Shown piece after piece: positions 16,344 through 23,466 of a DNA stretch of 35,130 bases. Source of the stretch: a bacterium (GTDB taxonomy: Bacteria > Krumholzibacteriota > Krumholzibacteriia > LZORAL124-64-63); NCBI GenBank assembly GCA_018814885.1, contig JAHIYU010000117.1:1-35130 (forward strand), written 5' to 3'. Position numbers and translations under genes: made by a program. The notes under the pieces are model-generated. The model saw only the letters and a list, made by a program, of their open reading frames with translations. It had not been told where the DNA came from and made no database searches. Position 1 is the first letter of the stretch. Each line of letters begins with the position of its first letter.

Positions 16344-17599
16344 CGCGAATCCTGCGCACGATCGTCGCAGCGCTGCTTCTCTGTCCGGCCGTCGCCTCCG
16401 CGCAATGGCTGCTGGTGCCGATGGATCTGACGCAGACGAACCATCTGAAGGCCTACGGGCATGCCTTCGCCGCGCTCCAGGACGGCGGCACCGTCGATTG
16501 GCTGCTCAACTACCGCGGCGGCAGCTTCCTGATGCGCGACGCGCCGGACATCCGTCTCTCCGCCCGCCTCCGCGGCGTGCGCTTCGAGGCCGTGGACGAC
16601 GCGGGGGCGGCGTCCATTCGCGAGACGATCCGCGCCGGCAACATGGAGGAAGTCCTGCTCGAGAAGCCACCGCGCATCGCGGTCTACGTGCCGCCCAACT
16701 TCCAGCCCTGGGACGACGCGGTCACCCTGGCCCTGACGTACGCCGAGATACCCTACGACACGGTGTTCGACGCGGAGGTCCTGGCCGACCGGCTATCCGA
16801 GTACGACTGGCTGCACCTCCACCACGAGGACTTCACCGGCCAGTTCGGGAAGTTCCACTACGCCTTCGGCATGGCCCCCTGGTACCTGGAACAGAAGGGG
16901 TTCATGGAGGAGTTGGCCCGGACCCTGGGATTCGCTTCGGTCTGGAAGATGAAGCATGCCGTGGCGCTGAAGATACGGGACTACGTGGAGGCCGGCGGCT
17001 TCCTCTTCGCCATGTGTTCGGCGACGGACACCATCGACATCGCCCTGTCCTATCTGGGCGTCGACATCGTGCCGGCGGAGATCGACGACACGCCGCTGGA
17101 CGCCGACCGCGAAGACAGGCGCGACGACGGCCGCACCTTCGCGTTCGAGGGTTTCTCGCTCGTCACCAACATCGCCGTCTACGAGTTTTCCGACATCGAC
17201 ACCAGCGATTATTCGCGTCTGCGGGGGGCCGAGGGCGACTACTTCACACTCTTCGACTTCGCCGCCAAGCACGATCCCGTGCCGGCCATGCTCACCCAGT
17301 GCCACGTGAACGTGATAAACGGCTTCATGGGCCAGACCACGGGTTTCCACCGCGCCCGGCTCAAGCGGCACGTCATCGTGCTGGCTCAGGTCGAGGGCAC
17401 CGACGAGATCCGCTACCTGCACGGCAAGCGCGGCATGGGCACCTTCACCTTCCTCGGCGGCCACGACCCCGAGGACTACCAGCACGCGGTCGGCGATCCG
17501 CCCACCGACCTCGACCTGTACCGCTCCTCCCCGGGCTACCGCCTCATCCTGAACAACATCCTCTTCCCGGCGGCCCGCAAGAAGCCCCAGAAGACGTAG
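16340..17599 (+). CDS. Secreted 'asparagine synthetase B'-labelled family protein (not an asparagine synthetase)
   Basis: The ATG at 16340 overlaps the TPR stop (ATGA), giving 419 residues with a signal peptide (about 1-22, ending ASAQ). The mature start, WLLVPMDLTQTNHLKAYG, followed by WLLNYRGGSFLM, is typical of a family from Bacteroidota and relatives commonly annotated as asparagine synthetase B. It has neither the N-terminal Cys nucleophile of class II glutamine amidotransferases nor the SGGxDS pyrophosphatase loop, and it is exported, so that label is wrong. WLHLHHEDFTGQFGKF and YVEAGGFLFAMCSATD resemble the equivalent parts of the DUF4159 protein in the same operon, suggesting a related amidotransferase-like fold. 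It is the last gene of the operon. Function unknown. Confidence 0.85.
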   Translation: MTRILRTIVAALLLCPAVASAQWLLVPMDLTQTNHLKAYGHAFAALQDGGTVDWLLNYRGGSFLMRDAPDIRLSARLRGVRFEAVDDAGAASIRETIRAGNMEEVLLEKPPRIAVYVPPNFQPWDDAVTLALTYAEIPYDTVFDAEVLADRLSEYDWLHLHHEDFTGQFGKFHYAFGMAPWYLEQKGFMEELARTLGFASVWKMKHAVALKIRDYVEAGGFLFAMCSATDTIDIALSYLGVDIVPAEIDDTPLDADREDRRDDGRTFAFEGFSLVTNIAVYEFSDIDTSDYSRLRGAEGDYFTLFDFAAKHDPVPAMLTQCHVNVINGFMGQTTGFHRARLKRHVIVLAQVEGTDEIRYLHGKRGMGTFTFLGGHDPEDYQHAVGDPPTDLDLYRSSPGYRLILNNILFPAARKKPQKT

Positions 17600-17604
17600 G
17601 TGGG

Positions 17605-17654
17605 CCATCGAGATGGTGTGTCTGCTCTCCGGAAGATCAGAGCCATCTCGATGG
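17605..17654. repeat. 12-bp inverted repeat between convergent genes
   Basis: CCATCGAGATGG (17605-17616) and CCATCTCGATGG (17643-17654) are perfect reverse complements separated by 26 bp. Each arm is also a near-palindrome (CCATC-2 bp-GATGG). It lies between the stop of the AsnB-like gene (+) and the stop of the CPBP protease gene (-). No T run flanks it on either strand, so it is not a textbook terminator. It may act as a bidirectional hairpin or a paired protein-binding site. Confidence 0.6.
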
Positions 17655-17698
17655 TACATCCGCAGGATCGGACCCCCAGGCCTGCTCGCAAGCGTGTC

Positions 17699-18520
17699 CT
17701 AGGGACGGCGTCGCGAATAGAGGAAGATGATGGCGGCAAGCGCGATGCAGGAGCCGGCCAGGCCGAGCCAGTCGACGGGCGTCTCGGACGCGGTCTGCTC
17801 GATCGCGCCGCCCTGGATGAGCATGAAGGCCAGCGAGATGCCGTTATGCGCGGAGTGGGTCAGGATGCAGGCGGTCAAGGATCCCGTCTGCTCGTAGATG
17901 TGGGCCAGCAACACCCCCAGACCCACGAGTCCGAAGAGGAACCAGGGCTCGCCGTGGGCGAGACCGAAAACCAGCGCCGAGATCAGGGCCGAGGGCAGGA
18001 ATCGCCAGTGGCGGCGGCCGATGCGGAAGACGAGGCCCCGGAAGACAAGTTCCTCGGCCACCGGTCCGCAGATGGTCACGGCCACGACGGCGACGGCGAT
18101 GCGCGGCGTCGTGGCGGGCAAGTGCTCGTTGAAGAACGCGATCCACTCGGCGGACGGCGGGTGTATCGACGAGGAGACGCCGGCGAGGTAGGATGTCGGC
18201 AGCAACGCCGCCACCGCGGCCAGCACCGCCAGCAGGGCCTTGGCGAGCGGCGGGCGATCGAGGTCGAAGTCCCGCGACAGCGAGCCGTTCTGACCCCTGA
18301 CGACCAGGACGGCCAGGGCGAGCACGAGCAGGCCGCCGGTACCCACGGCCGCGAACATGTCGCCGGTGTAGGTATAGGTGACCGTCTGCGCCACGAGGTT
18401 GGCGGCGCTCCACAGCACGGCCATCATCGTCAGCCGCACGGTGCTCCAGCTGGACCAGATAGTGACCGGATGGGACAAGCCCACGCGGTCCTCCGGCCGG
18501 TCGTGGTCCGGATCCGTCAT
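17699..18520 (-). CDS. CPBP family intramembrane metalloprotease
   Basis: This 273-residue polytopic protein belongs to the CPBP (Rce1/CAAX-protease-like) family. The ATG at 18520 is chosen because GGAGGAG lies just upstream; the frame stays open beyond it without meaning. The catalytic motifs are intact: EELVFRG with Glu156, Glu157 and Arg161, then FGLAHG with His189, then LTHSAHN with His222 and Asn226. These would place a metal-activated site in the membrane. About seven or eight hydrophobic helices are visible. It is transcribed alone, convergent with the envelope operon and divergent from the HAD gene (93 bp between starts). Bacterial members act in peptide maturation, immunity or unknown processes; the substrate is unknown here. 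Confidence 0.92.
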   Translation of the reverse strand: MTDPDHDRPEDRVGLSHPVTIWSSWSTVRLTMMAVLWSAANLVAQTVTYTYTGDMFAAVGTGGLLVLALAVLVVRGQNGSLSRDFDLDRPPLAKALLAVLAAVAALLPTSYLAGVSSSIHPPSAEWIAFFNEHLPATTPRIAVAVVAVTICGPVAEELVFRGLVFRIGRRHWRFLPSALISALVFGLAHGEPWFLFGLVGLGVLLAHIYEQTGSLTACILTHSAHNGISLAFMLIQGGAIEQTASETPVDWLGLAGSCIALAAIIFLYSRRRP

Positions 18521-18552
18521 CGCACGACTCCTCCGTGAAATGCGCCGGCACC

Positions 18553-18581
18553 TTGGCAGCCGGCCCCCGACACTGTAATAT
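18553..18581 (+). promoter_or_regulatory. Sigma-70-type promoter for HAD-nnr-tsaD
   Basis: TTGGCA (18553-18558) and TAATAT (18576-18581) are separated by 17 bp, with TG just before the -10 box. The start site would be near 18588, about 26 nt before the HAD ATG at 18614. The -35 box sits inside a small inverted repeat (GCCGG...CCGGC) that might serve as an operator; that part is speculative. Confidence 0.65.
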
Positions 18582-18613
18582 GCTGCGGTCAATGTCGAAA
18601 GGAAAGAGAAGCG

Positions 18614-19351
18614 ATGAAGACGACCACCGACGCGCGGGCCATCAAGGCCGTGATCTTCGACCTGGACAACACGCTGACGGATTTCATGAAGGCCAAGAGC
18701 ATGGCCATCCACGCCGCCGCGGACGCCATGATCGACGCCGGGCTCAGCTTGAAGACGCAACAGGTCTACGACCGCATCTTCGCCATCTACGATGAGGTGG
18801 GCATCGAGCACCAGCTCGTGTTCAACCGTTTCCTGGAGGATGAGACCGGCGGGGTCGACGATCGCGTCCTGGCGGCGGCGGTGGTCGCCTACCGTCGCGC
18901 CCGCGAGGCCCACCTCGTACCCTACCCCCACGTGCGACCGACGCTGCTGGCGCTGTTGAAGGGCGGGTACAAGCTCGCCGTGGTCAGCGACGCGCCGCGC
19001 TTCGAAGCCTGGTTGCGGCTCTGCTACCTGCGCCTGCTGCATGTCTTCGACGTGGTGCTGACGCACGATGACACCGGTCACACCAAGCCCAGCCCGGTGC
19101 CGTTCCAGATGGCCCTGGAGCGTCTGGGCGTGACGCCGCGCGAGACGGTCATGATCGGGGACTGGCCCGAGCGCGATATCGTCGGCGGCCTCGACGCCGG
19201 GTTGCACACGGTCTACGCCCGCTACGGTGACACCTACGGGCTGAAGGACTGCGTGAAAGCCACGGTTTCGGGGGCGCATTTCGAGATCGACGACCTGTCA
19301 CAGCTGCTCGGCGTCATCGACAGTCTCAACGCGGCGGGGGGGGAGGCCTGA
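18614..19351 (+). CDS. HAD-superfamily (subfamily IA) hydrolase
   Basis: This 245-residue protein has all four HAD motifs: FDLDNT with nucleophile Asp16 and acid/base Asp18, VVSDA with Ser125, Lys158 in HTKPSP, and IGDWPERD with Asp183 and Asp188. The cap region between motifs I and II is helical, as in subfamily IA phosphatases of the phosphoglycolate-phosphatase type. The segment just after motif I (LTDFMKAKSM) and AMIDAGL resemble the archaeal/bacterial TIGR02253-like group. The ATG at 18614 follows AAAGGA. It lies 1 bp from nnr and is probably co-transcribed with nnr and tsaD. A phosphatase of small phosphorylated metabolites is expected; the substrate cannot be told from sequence. Confidence 0.9.
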   Translation: MKTTTDARAIKAVIFDLDNTLTDFMKAKSMAIHAAADAMIDAGLSLKTQQVYDRIFAIYDEVGIEHQLVFNRFLEDETGGVDDRVLAAAVVAYRRAREAHLVPYPHVRPTLLALLKGGYKLAVVSDAPRFEAWLRLCYLRLLHVFDVVLTHDDTGHTKPSPVPFQMALERLGVTPRETVMIGDWPERDIVGGLDAGLHTVYARYGDTYGLKDCVKATVSGAHFEIDDLSQLLGVIDSLNAAGGEA

Positions 19352-19352
19352 G

Positions 19353-20909
19353 ATGCGGATCGCCACTGCGGCCCAGATGGCCGAGATCGATCGTGAGACC
19401 ATCCGGGGCGGCGTGCCCGGTCTTACGCTGATGGAAAACGCCGGTCGCGAGATGACCTGGCAGCTGCTGCGCGAGTTTCCCGACCTGTCGCCTCCGTCGC
19501 TGATCACCGTGGTCTGCGGCAAGGGCAACAACGGCGGCGACGGGCTGGTCGTGGCGCGACTGCTGGAGAATCTCGGCTTCGAGGTCCACGTCATGCTGCT
19601 CGCGGAGCCGGAGTCCCTCTCGGCGGACGCCCGCGCCAACCTCGACCGCCTGCCGGCGTCGGTGACCCGCGACACGATCCCGCCGGACCGCTGGGCGGCG
19701 CGGGTCTACGAACGCAGCGTGGAGTCGGAACTGATCGTCGACGCCGTCTTCGGCACCGGGATCACCCCGCCGGTGCGGGACGATTACGCGGATCTCTTCG
19801 AAGCCGTCAACGCCGGCCCCTGCGCGGTGCTGAGCCTGGACATCCCCTCGGGCGTGGCCGGCGACAGCGGTGCGGTCGACCCGGTAGCGATCCGCGCCGA
19901 TGCCACCTTCACAGTCGGTCTGCCGAAGCTGGGCCTCCTGCTGCCGCCCGGCCGGGACCACGCGGGACGTCTCTCGGTCCTGGACATCGGCTTCGCCGAG
20001 GAGGTGTGCGAACGCCATACCGGCGATCTGCACTATCTCTTGCCCGAGGACTATGCCGACCTTCTGCCGCCACGGACGTCGACCGCCCACAAGTACGACG
20101 CCGGCACCGCCCTGGTCGTGGCGGGTTCTCGGGGCTTCGGCGGCGCCGCGCTGCTGGCGGGACTGGGCGCCCTGCGCTCGGGGGCCGGCCTGGTCACCCT
20201 GGCCCTGCCGGAGAATCACACCACGGCGGCGCTGGGCTTCGTTCCCGAAGCCCTGATCCGAGCGCTGCCCACAGGCGCTTCGGGCGCGATCGCGCCGCTA
20301 GCGCCGGCCGCCTGGTCGGATCTGATGACACGCCAGGATGCCCTCGCGGTGGGACCGGGCCTGGGCGACGACCCGGAGACCGACGGCTGGCTCGTGGACC
20401 TGCTCGGCGTCGTGGACCGGCCGCTGGTTGTCGATGCCGACGGTCTCTCGGCCTTCGCGCGCCGGCAACGCGAACCGCGTTTCGCCCACCCGGAGGTCGT
20501 CCTGACCCCCCACGCCGGAGAGCTGGCCAGGCTGGCCGCCATCGAGTCCTCGCAACTGCGCGAGGATCGGCTGAGGATCGTGCCAGAACTGGCGCAGCGG
20601 TGGAAAGTGGTCCTGGTGGCCAAGGGGTCGCCGACGCTGATCGCGGCTCCCGACGGCGCGCTGGTGATCAATCCGACCGGCGACGACGCCCTGGCGCACG
20701 GCGGCACGGGCGACGTGTTGACCGGGCTGATCGGGGGGTTGCTGGCCCAGGGCGCTTCGGCATTCGAGGCGGCCCTGCTCGGCTGCTGGCTGCACGGCCG
20801 CGCCGGGGAACTGGCGACCGGCCGTATCGGCTCCCGCCGTGTTGTGCTGGCGCGCGAGATCGCGGACAACCTGGGCGAGGCCTTCGCCGAACTGGAGGTC
20901 TTCGCATGA
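19353..20909 (+). CDS. nnr: Bifunctional NAD(P)H-hydrate epimerase / ADP-dependent (S)-NAD(P)H-hydrate dehydratase
   Basis: Nnr repairs hydrated NADH and NADPH (NADHX/NADPHX). The N-terminal YjeF_N epimerase domain (about residues 1-215) carries MENAGRE and CGKGNNGGDGLVVARLL near residue 55. The C-terminal carbohydrate-kinase-like dehydratase domain (about 225-515) carries LTPHAGELARL with His387 and NPTGDDALAHGGTGDVLTG from Asn440, whose Asp454 is the expected catalytic base. The length of 518 residues is normal for the fused enzyme. NPTGDDALAHGG departs slightly from the usual GNPGMATGG-like wording but keeps the glycines and the Asp. The gene overlaps tsaD by four bases. In many bacteria nnr neighbours tsaE; here it is coupled to tsaD. 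Confidence 0.95.
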   Translation: MRIATAAQMAEIDRETIRGGVPGLTLMENAGREMTWQLLREFPDLSPPSLITVVCGKGNNGGDGLVVARLLENLGFEVHVMLLAEPESLSADARANLDRLPASVTRDTIPPDRWAARVYERSVESELIVDAVFGTGITPPVRDDYADLFEAVNAGPCAVLSLDIPSGVAGDSGAVDPVAIRADATFTVGLPKLGLLLPPGRDHAGRLSVLDIGFAEEVCERHTGDLHYLLPEDYADLLPPRTSTAHKYDAGTALVVAGSRGFGGAALLAGLGALRSGAGLVTLALPENHTTAALGFVPEALIRALPTGASGAIAPLAPAAWSDLMTRQDALAVGPGLGDDPETDGWLVDLLGVVDRPLVVDADGLSAFARRQREPRFAHPEVVLTPHAGELARLAAIESSQLREDRLRIVPELAQRWKVVLVAKGSPTLIAAPDGALVINPTGDDALAHGGTGDVLTGLIGGLLAQGASAFEAALLGCWLHGRAGELATGRIGSRRVVLAREIADNLGEAFAELEVFA

Positions 20910-21916
20910 GGGTGCTCGGCATCGAGACATCCTGCGACGACACCAGCGTGGCCCTCTACGACTCCGCTGCGGGCGTGCTGCAGAATCTCGTATCGAGCCA
21001 GATCGACCTGCACGACCACTTCGGCGGCGTGGTGCCGGAGCTGGCCTCGCGCGCCCATCTGGTCAACCTGCTGCCCCTGGTGGACGTCCTGCTCGAGCAG
21101 GCGGAGATCGCACCTTCAGACCTGGACGGTATCGCCGTGACGGCGGGCCCCGGGCTGATCGGAGCGCTGCTGGTGGGGCTGTCGACGGCCAAGGCGATCT
21201 GCTGGGCGACGGGCAAACCGCTGGTCGGCGTGCATCACATAGAGGGGCACATCCTGGCCAATCAGCTCACCGCGCCCATGGTGTTCCCGGCGGCCGTGCT
21301 GGTCGTTTCGGGCGGGCATACCGAGGTGGTGCTGATGGGGGAGATCGGGCGGTACGAGCGTCTCGGCTGGACCCTGGACGACGCCGCCGGCGAGTGTTTC
21401 GACAAGACGGCGCAGCTGCTGGGTCTGCCCTATCCGGGCGGGCCCGCCATCGACCGCCTGGCCGAAGACGGCCATCCGGGCCGCTTCGCGCTGCCGCGGC
21501 CGCTCTCCCGCGATCCCCGTCTGGTGTTCAGCTTCAGCGGCTTGAAGACCGCCGTGCGGACGACCGTGGCCAAACTTCCGCAACCCTTGTCGAATCAAGA
21601 CGTTGCCGACATCTGCCACGCGTTGCGCGAAGCTGTGGTGGATGTCCTGGTGACGCGTCTGTGCCAGGCCGCCCGCGACCACGACGTGAAAGCCGTCTAC
21701 CTGGCCGGGGGCGTGGCTGCAAACACCCTTCTGCGGTCGAGAACCGCCTCGGCAGCGGGCAGAATGGGGCTCAAATTCCTGCCACCGGAGCCTGCATACT
21801 GCACGGATAATGCCGCCATGATCGCTTGCGCCGGACATGCGCGGCTTTCATCCGGACTGTCGGATCCCCTTACCCTGGACAGCTTTGCGCGCCGTCCCCT
21901 CGAATCCTGGCGCTGA
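20906..21916 (+). CDS. tsaD: tRNA N6-threonylcarbamoyladenosine transferase TsaD
   Basis: TsaD transfers the threonylcarbamoyl group to A37 of ANN-decoding tRNAs with TsaB and TsaE. The ATG at 20906 overlaps the nnr stop and is preceded by GGAGG; it begins with the canonical MRVLGIETSCDDTS. The 336-residue length is typical. Metal ligands His111 and His115 lie in HHIEGH. VTAGPGLIGALLVG, GLPYPGGP and the C-terminal CTDNAAMIA complete the ASKHA-type family signature. The upstream open frame is a shadow of nnr. Partner genes tsaB, tsaC and tsaE are not in the window. Confidence 0.97.
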   Translation: MRVLGIETSCDDTSVALYDSAAGVLQNLVSSQIDLHDHFGGVVPELASRAHLVNLLPLVDVLLEQAEIAPSDLDGIAVTAGPGLIGALLVGLSTAKAICWATGKPLVGVHHIEGHILANQLTAPMVFPAAVLVVSGGHTEVVLMGEIGRYERLGWTLDDAAGECFDKTAQLLGLPYPGGPAIDRLAEDGHPGRFALPRPLSRDPRLVFSFSGLKTAVRTTVAKLPQPLSNQDVADICHALREAVVDVLVTRLCQAARDHDVKAVYLAGGVAANTLLRSRTASAAGRMGLKFLPPEPAYCTDNAAMIACAGHARLSSGLSDPLTLDSFARRPLESWR

Positions 21917-21968
21917 TCGCCACCGCCGCTGCACGCCATTCCCGATGATATCCGGTCAGGGAGCATGA

Positions 21969-21983
21969 TGGCACGGGCTTTGC
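21969..21983 (+). promoter_or_regulatory. Sigma-54-type (-24/-12) promoter candidate
   Basis: TGGCACGGGCTTTGC has GG at 21970-21971 and GC at 21982-21983 with exactly 10 bp between, and matches the TGGCAC-N5-TTGC consensus in every fixed position. It lies in the 130-bp gap between tsaD and the REC-GGDEF gene, about 64 bp before its ATG. A sigma-54 promoter would need an enhancer-binding activator, none of which is encoded in this window. Confidence 0.6.
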
Positions 21984-21984
21984 G

Positions 21985-22022
21985 TGCCTGCACGTGGTCG
22001 CATCCCCAAGGGGCGGCAGGCA
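21985..22022 (+). repeat. Nested hairpin in the leader of the signalling operon
   Basis: TGCCTGC (21985-21991) pairs with GCAGGCA (22016-22022), enclosing a second stem CCCC (22004-22007) with GGGG (22010-22013). It falls right at or after the predicted start site of the -24/-12 promoter, so it would fold at the 5' end of that RNA. There is no T run after it, so it is unlikely to be a tsaD terminator. Confidence 0.45.
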
Positions 22023-22046
22023 TTCAATCTGCACGGATGGTGATGA

Positions 22047-23027
22047 ATGAGGGAGACGGAGACGATACTCGTCATCGACGACGAGTTGCACATCCGCACC
22101 ATTCTGACATATATGCTCGAGCAGGAGGATTTCAGGGTGATCCAGGCCTCCTGCGGTGCGGAAGCCCTTGTGATGTTGGAAGATCACCTGCCGGATCTGG
22201 TTCTGCTGGACATCATGATGCCGGACATGGACGGCTTCTCGGTCCTCTCGCGGATCAGGGGCCAGTTCCGGACCCACAACCTGCCGGTGATCCTGCTGAC
22301 CGCCCGCGGCGAGACGGATCAAAAGGTGCGAGGCCTGCAGGCCGGCGCCAACGACTACCTGATCAAGCCCTTCGTACCCGAAGAGCTCCTGCTGCGGGTG
22401 CGCAACATGCTCCAGCTGAGCCGCAACCAGCGAGACGCCAACCCCCTGACCGGCCTGCCCGGCAACCGCGCCATCGATCAGGAGCTGCGACGCCGCCTGG
22501 ACGGCGAAATGGCCTTCGGCTTCTGCTACTGCGACCTCGATCACTTCAAGGCCTACAACGACTACTACGGCTATGCGCGGGGTGACCGTGTGCTCTCGAT
22601 GCTGGCCGAGATCCTGACCAATGAAATCCTGAAGCTGGGCAGCGGCGCCTTCCTGGGTCACGTGGGCGGGGACGACTTCGTCGCCATCACCGGGGCCAAC
22701 GAGGCCGAGATCTTCGCGGAACGCGTGATCACCGAGTTCGACAACAGGATCCAGGAGCTCTATGAACCGGTGGACTGGAGCCGCGGCTTCATCGAGCTGC
22801 CCGATCGCGGCGGCGACAGCAAGCGCTTTCCGCCGGTCTCGCTGACCGCGGCCGCGATCAGCGACCGCGACGGCCGGTTCGGCCATGTGGGCCGGTTGAA
22901 CGCGGTGGCGGCGGAATTGAAGCAATACGGGAAGGCGCAGCCGGGCAGCGTCGTCGTCGCCGAGCGCCGGGGCGCGAGGGGCGTCGTGGAGCCGGTGGTG
23001 ACCAGACACCACTCGGAGACGGATTGA
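22047..23027 (+). CDS. Response regulator with GGDEF domain (REC-GGDEF)
   Basis: This 326-residue protein has a receiver domain (about residues 5-120) with acidic pocket Asp11/Asp12, phospho-acceptor Asp55, Thr85 and Lys107. A GGDEF domain follows from about 130, with LTGLPGNRAI, the metal-binding CDLDHFKAYND (Asp162) and the active-site loop GGDDF (207-211). GGDDF is compatible with diguanylate cyclase activity, but the inhibitory RxxD site normally found nine residues upstream is absent (GSGA there). The family role would be phosphorylation-controlled c-di-GMP synthesis or, if inactive, binding. It is first in a cluster of four same-strand signalling genes behind the -24/-12 element. The next gene starts 31 bp later. 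The ATG at 22047 has a weak GGATGGTGA upstream. Confidence 0.9.
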   Translation: MRETETILVIDDELHIRTILTYMLEQEDFRVIQASCGAEALVMLEDHLPDLVLLDIMMPDMDGFSVLSRIRGQFRTHNLPVILLTARGETDQKVRGLQAGANDYLIKPFVPEELLLRVRNMLQLSRNQRDANPLTGLPGNRAIDQELRRRLDGEMAFGFCYCDLDHFKAYNDYYGYARGDRVLSMLAEILTNEILKLGSGAFLGHVGGDDFVAITGANEAEIFAERVITEFDNRIQELYEPVDWSRGFIELPDRGGDSKRFPPVSLTAAAISDRDGRFGHVGRLNAVAAELKQYGKAQPGSVVVAERRGARGVVEPVVTRHHSETD

Positions 23028-23058
23028 AGGCGCGGTCGCACCCGCGCGGGAGACAGAG

Positions 23059-23466
23059 ATGGACGGCATGAAGGTTCTGATCGTCGAGGACGAGGGCGCG
23101 CTGGCCAGCCTGCTGGTGCAGGCTCTGCACAACGAGGGATGCGAGGTCGCGTTGGCCCGTGATGGCATCGACTGCATGAACAAGGTCACCGGTTTCGGGC
23201 CGGACGTGATCGTCATGGACATCATGATGCCCAAACTCGACGGGATCGACACCACGCGCCTGATACGCCGCAATCACGGCTATGACAGCACCGTGATCGT
23301 GGCACTGTCCGCCCGGACCGATTCCGCCACCAAGCAGGAGATGCTGGCAGCCGGCGCGGACCTCTTCTTCGACAAGCCGTTCGTCATGAGCAGGCTCGTC
23401 GAGGAGATCCGCGAGGCCGTCGCGACCAGGGCCGGATTCCCCTGGTTGAGAGGAAAGGATCGATGA
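23059..23466 (+). CDS. Single-domain response regulator
   Basis: This 135-residue protein consists of one receiver domain and a short tail, with no output domain. Acidic pocket Glu10/Asp11, phospho-acceptor Asp54 in VIVMDIMMPKLDG, Ser84 in place of Thr, and Lys106 in DKPF are present. GGGAGACAGAG precedes the ATG at 23059; a second ATG at 23068 is an alternative. Its stop overlaps the ATG of the hybrid kinase gene (ATGA), so the two are translationally coupled and probably form a kinase-receiver pair. It could act as a phosphate relay or sink, or bind a target protein directly. Confidence 0.92.
   Translation: MDGMKVLIVEDEGALASLLVQALHNEGCEVALARDGIDCMNKVTGFGPDVIVMDIMMPKLDGIDTTRLIRRNHGYDSTVIVALSARTDSATKQEMLAAGADLFFDKPFVMSRLVEEIREAVATRAGFPWLRGKDR

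Noticed and set aside
16340..17599. Asparagine synthetase function
   Set aside because: The protein is exported and lacks both the glutaminase Cys and the ATP pyrophosphatase loop.
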